This document shows, piece by piece, positions 57,265 through 64,000 of a stretch of DNA of 64,000 nucleotides (positions within the stretch are counted from its first letter, which is position 1; each line of letters begins with the position of its first letter). The DNA comes from Polytrichum commune (lineage: Eukaryota; Streptophyta; Polytrichopsida; Polytrichales; Polytrichaceae): contig OX485808.1 of assembly GCA_950295325.1 (NCBI GenBank), positions 35,544,527 to 35,608,526 of the forward strand, read 5' to 3'. Under the pieces are notes generated by a model. It made no database searches. It was given only the letters and a program-made list of their open reading frames with translations, and was not told where the DNA came from. The position numbers and the translations under genes are program-made.

Positions 57265-59199
57265 CTACACCAAGTCTTGGTTGGATCGGACAAATAAAAG
57301 GTCGTTCACTATCGTTGGCTTCAGCCCGGAGCACTTCTTGGTTAGCGCATTCCTTGCATCCGAGAAGTTTGACTCCGATTTGGAGTTGGATGCAGGGATG
57401 CACAAAACCGAACGCGCCACGCGCGACATGATGGGGAATGTGGGGGCTCCTTTCAGCTTCCACCACAAGAAAATACTAAATTTAATATTTGTATCCCGAT
57501 TCATTGGCAATGCTAAGCTCACCGTTGCAATGATCTCATTTTTTTCGAGATCAGTGATCTTGTATGTCTCATACATACTGAACTCAAACTCAATACGTGC
57601 GTTGAAATTGCTAACAACTACGATCTCAACCCCATTTTCATGAATCTCTTCTAATTCATCCTCAAACTCCTTGTACATAGACGTTGTGTCATCATTACGA
57701 CACTTCTTTTGTGGTGGGGCCAGTGCATCATCTTTCTTGTGATCCAAATTAGCTAAAACCTCCCCTGTGCCAATCGAGCGCATAAGCTCCCTTAGTTTTG
57801 CTTTCGCCTTAATAACTAAAGCGTCGGGGACCTCCATCTTGCGCATATGGTTCTTCATAACGGGATCCAGAAGTGTTGCTACGACATGGAGCACGTCGAG
57901 GTCCATCTTCTCTTGCACTAGTGGTGTCAAAAGGCACTTACAAACTATGATCGAAGGGGAGTCTTTGCTTGTCCTGACGGTACCATCGTCATTAATCACA
58001 TTGTTCATAACATGTTTTAGATGCTTCAACAGTTGAAATCGCCAAAATACAACATTGTGCAGTGTCGGCTCTTTGAATTGTTCGAGATCCAAAGTTGCCT
58101 TCTAAAATGATGCCAACAAGTCAATTAAGTGTTTCCAACATGTCTTTGAGATTGAGGCAACTTTCCGCAGTGCATCCTTCTGCTTCAGTAGATCGATCAC
58201 CTCAATTAGCATTTCAAAAACACTAAGCAGGCAATGGTATAGCGAGTTCCATCTGGTTGCATTCTTTTGTTTCAACATTTTCGACAACTTTGATTGAAGA
58301 TTTGACTTTTTTAAGTATGCGACCAAACTCTTATAGGCGTCAATGAGAGTGTATAGGGCCGCCATGCTAGGCTCATCAAGGTATCGGTAAAAATGCTTGT
58401 TCTTCTTACCATCTACATGTTTCGTAGTCTTGTTGAGTACGTAGGTCAGACAATTCGCGATTTTATGATCAATGCACCCTAACAAGTCAAACTCGCTTGA
58501 AATGCCATCTTCGGCGACGATGTTTGATCCACAATCCACCACAACAGTAATTTTATCGAACACCAAATCCTTGATAGTGAAGATGTCCAGAGTTTCCTTG
58601 AACTCGTCCAAAACCATAATGGCGGTGTGACTCTCATCGCGAATATGCTTCACATGCAATGTTCGATCAAACAGAGCAAACTCTTCATCGATGTAATGCG
58701 CCGTGACAAATACATAAGCTACCTTCTTGATACTGTCCGTCCAGAAATCAAGGGTGTTTGCCATGGATACGTCAGTAGCAATGTGTTTTTGAAGACGTTT
58801 TGCCACTATAACGCGCCCCGCTGTCGCGCGAGTCTCTATATTGCGTATGGCGGTAATTGGTAGACACAACAGGTCATCAACCATGAGTCGCTTATTGCTT
58901 GCAACATCGATGTTCAAAGTTGTTTGAACAAACCCTTTCAAACCTTGTCCGGCTATCGTTTCAAATGTTCGGAGGTCAATCGCGCAGAAGTTGGCAGCTG
59001 CAAGCGTCATCGTTTTCTTATCATGTGTGGTGGGGACGCCCTTTGTTGCAAATATGTTCATTGCTCCACTCCCCGATCTTTCAACCTTAGGACACTTATG
59101 ATCACTCATGGTGCTGGTACCCGTGGTTTTCTTGAACGTGTATACATTCTTGCAGCTGAAGCACGTTGCGTACTCGCAGTCCTTACCATGTTGTTGCAC
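57265..59199 (-). pseudogene. hAT transposase with one in-frame stop
   Basis: One frame of about 645 codons is interrupted only by TAG at 58104-58102. The N-terminal part has a BED-type zinc finger (C13, C16, H34, C36 counting from 59199), LDFWTD with the first Asp (151/155), VVDCGSN with the second Asp (222), and ATRWNSLYHC (315-324). After the stop come the second half of the domain and the hAT dimerisation region at the C-terminus (SVLCIPASNSKSESNFSDAR, FVRSNQDL) with the candidate catalytic Glu. The frame upstream of 59199 has no ATG before a stop, so the zinc finger's first part or a 5' exon is missing. Apart from the amber codon it looks young. Confidence 0.85.
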
Positions 59200-60970
59200 G
59201 ATGCCACCATCTCAATAAACACTAGTCACTCACTTGTGGGCGCTAAATTTGTGCTTTGCCTCGATGAGATTTGCCCTAATTCATGTTCAAATAAAGTTTT
59301 CCCACAGTGCACATGATGAATCAGACATGTCTTTTTATGCGAAGACGGACCGCCAAATCTATTGACACACTCATGGCCAAGTGTCTGATGAATTGAGTGC
59401 AGAATGCACGGCTAACTTATTAAAGCTATTAACTTATTAATGCACGGCTAACTTATTATCCAGTTTCCGATGTAAGTTAATCGTGGACATATCAATTCAC
59501 TCAAAAAGCGAGTTCAAAGAATTTGTATAAAGATTGGAGTAGTCTCAAGTTCTCATCATACATTGCCAAGCATGTATGTATCCGCCATTGAACATGTGAC
59601 CTAGTCATCAACATTGAACAAACGGCTTAGTCATCAACATTCTATGATGATTTCTTTCCTCACTGAGTTCAAATTACATGCTGATTGATGAGTAGATGTA
59701 CATACCTAATACCGATCTGCGAGATTTGAAGGAGAAGAGATTCATGAAGGTAGACTCAATTCACCGTGTGCTCTAATGTGGCGATCACAACACCCCTACA
59801 CCGCTGCATCCAACAAAGAAAAAGAACCTTAGACCAACATATGTAGTAGTCGCTCTTCGTCTGAATTCAGGGGCTAACGCTTTGAATCGGGGTATATTCT
59901 ATAAATTCCTCTAAAATGATCGGTAATTTTCCAGCAGTCTTCAACTTCAACGTTTGGAGCACAACAAATTACAAACATGCCAGACAGCCGTCATCATTGT
60001 GCACAATATTAAAGAGACGTTTTGTCCGCCGATCCCGCATGTCAATATTTCATCAGATTCTCAAAATGCGACAAACTGTTGTGCTCAAGAATGCAAGTTA
60101 TGAGTAATTTGTGAAAAATTGCGGAGAATTATGACCAAAGGTCCCACGATTCCAAATGAGCAAAGAAATATATGGATTCAAGCCTGATTCGAGAACTCAT
60201 GTTTGTGGAATTGAATCAATCTCTCATGGAGTTGAGACCTCATTCTTGGACTACTCACTAGGTGCGAAAGATGGATTGGGTGTTCAAAGAACTTGTGATT
60301 CCATCATCTCACTGTCTGAAATGCAACAAAACACAATACTTACAAAGTGGATGTTGAGATCGTCGGCGGCGAGGGAGTTGTTTCCGGCGGCAAGGGAACG
60401 TGCTGCAACTTCGAAGCTTTGGCGACGGCAGATGTGGATCGCTTAGGAGCTCCAAGCTTCGACCCACAATTTCCCCTCCACTTCACACTCTGGACACCAA
60501 CTCAAAACCTTTTCTTCTCAGGCCACAAAAATTGGGTTAAGGATTGCGGGTGCAAAATTGCATCGACAAATGGAGAGAAATTGGGGAAGAATTTGCAACC
60601 GGATTCCACCGTAGTTGTTTCCGGTGGCGAGGGAGTTGTTTCCAGCAGCAGGTTCCGTCCTGATTCACAACATTTTTTCCTCTCGCTCCCTACCACTTTA
60701 CAACATCCTCTCTTTCTTGAGTTTTGGAATCCTCTTGGCAGGACTGGGTTTAAGGTAGGGTGGGAAAAGCATAAGCACAAGAAAGTGACAATAAAGAGAC
60801 CGAGGATTCTTGGGAGCCCAAGGACACACTCAAGAAGGAGGAGGAGGAGAACAAGAAGAAGACACATTGAAGGATGGACTCACCTTACTGGGTGAAGGTG
60901 ATTCGGTGTTCTTACCCTCGAAAGCATTGAATGAGAGCTCATTCAATGAACCCTTCCAATATGCTTTGTT
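59200..60970. other. 5' region of the hAT element
   Basis: The right part (60340-60900) is richer in GC. It contains two related GTTGTTTCCGGYGGCRAGGG segments (near 60380 and 60617) and a 182-codon plus frame with no recognised domain. It may be captured host DNA. Confidence 0.4.
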
Positions 60971-61362
60971 TTAGCCCATGCTCATCCATGAAAAATAATA
61001 TCAAACCTATGTCCACCCATTATAATATCGAACCCATGCCCACCCATGAACAATAATACCGCACCCATGCCCACCCATGAACAGTAATATCGCACCCATG
61101 CCCACCCAAAACCCATGGGCATGGGTGGGCATGGGCATGGGTATGGGCACCCAATGTAGGGCTCTATGGGAAAGTGAATGTATGAATTTCACTATTTTGT
61201 CAGAGTCGTTAGTTCCAATCGTGCCTCCAACATAATATGCGTACTAATTAGTACTCTATCACTTGCTCAAATAATTCAAAAAATCGGCTGAAAAAGTAAC
61301 GCAGTAAAAAAACTGAGTGAGAATAAATACTAGGTTGTACAAGAGTACGAAGTCTATGGTAT

Positions 61363-61896
61363 TAACAACCATTTCACACTATGGCCGTCCAAGTCGAGAG
61401 GCCGTGGGATTGAATGGCCAAACTTTGTTGAGAGTCCAAAGAAATGGGTTCAATGGTTCGATTCCCGGTTGTGAAATCTCCTCTCTACTTGATGGAAAAC
61501 TTGCCAAGTGGTGTACTGCCTCCTGTGCTTTGGTGTTGGCATGTCGGCCTTCTGTCTAATTTTATTTTTAAAAAAAACTGAAAATATCCAATAAAATATA
61601 GGAATTGGACCCTTTCGGCTGGGCACATTGTCGGAATTGGTTTTTTTTGTGAAAGAAAATTGATGGCCTCTTGACTATGGTGTGGGTTTCCATTACTGTC
61701 CGACCCAAACTTCCTTCGAGAGTTCGTCACCTTGGTAAAAAAGGTATTGCCATGTAGGCATTTTGGAGGGTGATGGTCTTTGGGACTTTGGCCTTTAGTT
61801 TGAAGGGTTGAGAGGCCGAACGCTTGGTTTCTTGCAATATGATTGGTGGAGATCGACAGCCTCTTGACCTTCGGCCATAGTGTGAAGCGGTCCTTA
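61363..61896. mobile_element. Inverted-repeat element of about 534 bp with a SINE-like internal piece
   Basis: The left end TTTCACACTATGGCCGTCCA then AGTCGAGAGGCCGTGGGA is mirrored at the right by GACAGCCTCTTGACCTTCGG then CCATAGTGTGAA. It is flanked by TAA at the left and TTA at the right. The interior at 61440-61580 carries a perfect box B (GGTTCGATTCC) plus the body shared with 24490, ending in an A-rich tail, as if a SINE had inserted. Confidence 0.6.
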
Positions 61897-62233
61897 GTGG
61901 CACGTACACTATTTTGCAAGTGGGCGTAAAACTAGATGTCTAGAGGCCTCAAAGTGTCACGTCCGCTAATTACCAATATGATATTATTTGTGGAGATATG
62001 TAATTTTTTAAAGTGAAAATATATTTACAATATGACATTTCACGTAGAACATTGGGGATACTTGAGATGATAGTTTCCTGTTTAGTATGAAAGGGAAGAT
62101 ACTATTGTGCATAGTGATGGCAAGTGTCATGTGTTTACATTTAGTATGCTACAGGTAGATATTCTTGAGCATACCAATGTCAAGTGCCATTTATGTACGC
62201 TTTAGTCAACTTATGGGCCATTGTGTAACATAT
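61897..62233. other. Gene-less AT-rich spacer
   Basis: Nothing is seen. Confidence 0.4.
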
Positions 62234-62385
62234 GGCCCGCTCACACTTATTGGTGTGGGCCACTAACGATGGCGCCTATCAACAGGGCCACATTTCTCTC
62301 CAATTTGGCTAGTGAGAGCCACTGGAGGTAACTAGTGTTGGTAGTGGCCGTTTATTGGTGGCCTGCACCAGTAAGCGCGGGTGGG
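62234..62385. mobile_element. Fold-back element of about 152 bp, family F, copy 2
   Basis: Same layout and length as 25996-26147. The ends GGTGTGGGCCACTA and GTGGCCTGCACCAGTAAGCG are inverted. Confidence 0.75.
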
Positions 62386-63427
62386 TTTATAGGCATACAC
62401 CTCATAACACTACAGAACACACTCTTGCTAGGATATTGGTTAACGCACTTGAATGCCAAGTGTCATGAGGTGACGCTAAACTATGAAAGTTATTGACCAT
62501 TAGTGCAACCTAACATACGCCTCAAAATAGGGTGATTGACATTATTATGGACGTGACACTAAATACCATAAACGGCGTCCTACAGTAATTCACATAGTAG
62601 TGGGTTCTGAAAAAGTGAAAACCGGTCTTCCTTGCTAATGTTAAAAAGTTTAATTGTTGCCTTCTTCTGAGTCCGGATTGAAATATTGGAGCTCATAGAT
62701 ATTAGCGTGCACTTCCCTCTAATGTGGAATCTACTTACCGCGTAGATGTGGTTTTTTCTTTTCCTAGTCCCCCGGGGCCGGGATGTACACTACATTACCG
62801 TAGCTAGATTCTATCATGTGGTGTGTGTGTTCTCGGGCTTCGTTCCTTGGATCTTCCAAGGACTAGTAAAATATAATAAGACTGTTGTTGTATGCCATTC
62901 CGTGAATTTAAGTATTGTTTTGCATTTGGTACATGAGAGTTCTTCTTAAAACTGTAGTGGTTTCTTATTGGCTCTACACCATACCATGAGATAGAGGCAT
63001 TGTGGAAACTGTCTTTGAGTGGTAATAGGGTCTGAGTAATGCATGTCATAACTTAACCGGTGAAGCTCGGTGAAATTTTCAATTTAATGAAAAATCTACA
63101 TGGCACCAAGTGGATGATGATTCATGGTCCGTTTGGATATTACAACAGGCCCATCAAAAAGAGGTGAATCTAAGGCAAAGCCAGGGTTTGTGGTGAGCAA
63201 TTAGATTGCCATTGGCTCCCATAAGTATGATATTGTCATGGCAAGGTCATGGGATTACCAACTATTTTGTATTGTCCATAAATTATGTTGTGGTCCATAG
63301 CCACTATCCTTATAATATGTGGAGCTCATATGATTATCTTATTCATCATCTAAGTGAGAGATTTGGGTGCTCATTAAATGGTCATATAAATTCCCCCCAT
63401 TTGTGTTGACATTGAACCTAGAATGCT
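62386..63427. other. Gene-less stretch
   Basis: No gene is supported. A GACACTAAATACCATAAA motif near 62549 resembles the repeat at 7100. Confidence 0.4.
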
Positions 63428-63560
63428 TATCATATTTTGAACACGTTATTAAATCTCTTCTAAACACATGTCCTTTTGGTATATGTTCTTGGAACCACAT
63501 GAAACCACACACCGCACGCTCAAATATAGGTGTCAAATTAAGATAAGTAACCCAATTTGG
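63428..63560 (-). repeat. Dispersed repeat C, inverted copy
   Basis: AACCACACACCGCACGCTCA, AATATAGGTGTCAAATTAAG and ATAAGTAACC are the reverse complement of the repeat C core. Confidence 0.7.
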
Positions 63561-64000
63561 CATGTGTACCTTCGTACTAATCGTGTGTTTGATATCCCTA
63601 GGCGAAGTGGGTTACTCCCCCCCCCAAAAAAAAACATTTAAAACCACCTACCTTAGGTGTCCATTTAATAAAGGTAATTGAATTAGGCCCACGAACCCCA
63701 TCTCTTCATTTGCATGCATCCTCAACCGCCTTCTCTTGTGTGACTGTGTTCGTGGTCATATTTCATTCCACTTGTTTTACATAACATTACTCTCTGTGCA
63801 ACTCTCGTTTTGTGCACCCTCAACATATAATAATGAGATGCTCAAAAAATTGCATAAGAAAGTTAGGTTCAAACTAAACTCCCAACATTCCACTGTTACA
63901 TTTTGAGGGCCCATGTCCACCAAATATAATATATTTAATTCCATCCTCCCCTTTTCTAACGAATCCACTAAATCTGGTAGATGTACATCGTCTCCCTCAA
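63561..64000. other. Gene-less right edge
   Basis: It holds a CCCCCCCCAAAAAAAA junction near 63617-63634. No gene is seen. Confidence 0.4.

Larger units (their letters stand above)
57136..61165 (-). mobile_element. hAT transposon of about 4 kb, nearly complete
   Basis: A transposase frame on the minus strand is flanked on both sides by clusters of the subterminal word CCCACCCATG / CATGGGTGGG: 57160-57235 at the left and 60990-61150 at the right, where it occurs in both orientations. Clustered subterminal repeats are a hAT hallmark. Candidate ends are TAGTGTAGCC..TGCCCAT at the left and TAGAGCCCTACATTGGGTGCC (reverse complement of about 61150-61172). No 8-bp target duplication was confirmed, so the borders are approximate. 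Confidence 0.65.

Noticed and set aside
60502-60867. 121-codon minus frame in the hAT 5' region
   Set aside because: It is opposite a plus frame, its Leu-rich start derives from a GAGGAGGAG tract, and no homology is evident.
61373-61470. A functional tRNA gene around the perfect box B
   Set aside because: No cloverleaf with acceptor stem can be formed. It fits a SINE-like promoter better.

Overview
This is a nuclear DNA window from a land plant. The evidence is spliced GT-AG genes with plant-type products, plastid targeting, AAACCCT telomere-type repeats, and a background full of small inverted-repeat transposons, LINEs, a hAT element and a Mutator-like element. No feature fixes the species. 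The AT-rich, transposon-packed, gene-poor layout would suit a larger-genome plant, possibly a lycophyte, fern or bryophyte, but that is inference.

Host genes, left to right: (1) the 3' end of an FG-repeat nucleoporin, Nup214-like (1-1928, +); (2) a two-exon plastid protein with a chlorophyll-binding-type helix of the stress-enhanced / light-harvesting-like group (14160-15917, +), with decayed tandem copies of its own 3' end behind it; (3) an intron-less basic/coiled-coil protein of unknown function (29845-30711, +); (4) a tyrosine-kinase-like Ser/Thr kinase with a helical N-terminus, a second truncated kinase-like start and an in-frame minisatellite in its last exon (38057-40882, +, 5' end unresolved); (5) the ER/Golgi SNARE SEC20 in eight exons (48082-50701, -), with one exon junction that does not join in frame by canonical rules.

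Mobile DNA fills most of the rest. The clearest item is a 4.41-kb Mutator-like element (4905-9315) with about 255-270 bp GC-rich terminal inverted repeats and a perfect 9-bp target duplication. It carries a spliced but broken copy of the small GTPase gene ARL2/TITAN5, so it is a Pack-MULE. A relic LINE (21421-23640) holds three nested insertions: a 137-bp retroposon with a 14-bp target duplication, a 477-bp pogo-like deletion derivative and a 506-bp Harbinger-like MITE. Other items are an APE-type LINE relic (32800-34620), another LINE 3' end (55982-56591), a hAT element whose transposase frame is broken by one amber codon (57265-59199), and at least six families of short inverted-repeat elements with two or more copies in the window.

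The host genes are unrelated housekeeping or stress functions (nuclear transport, thylakoid protection, signalling, retrograde vesicle traffic); nothing suggests an operon or cluster. Long AT-rich stretches between them hold no gene I can support.
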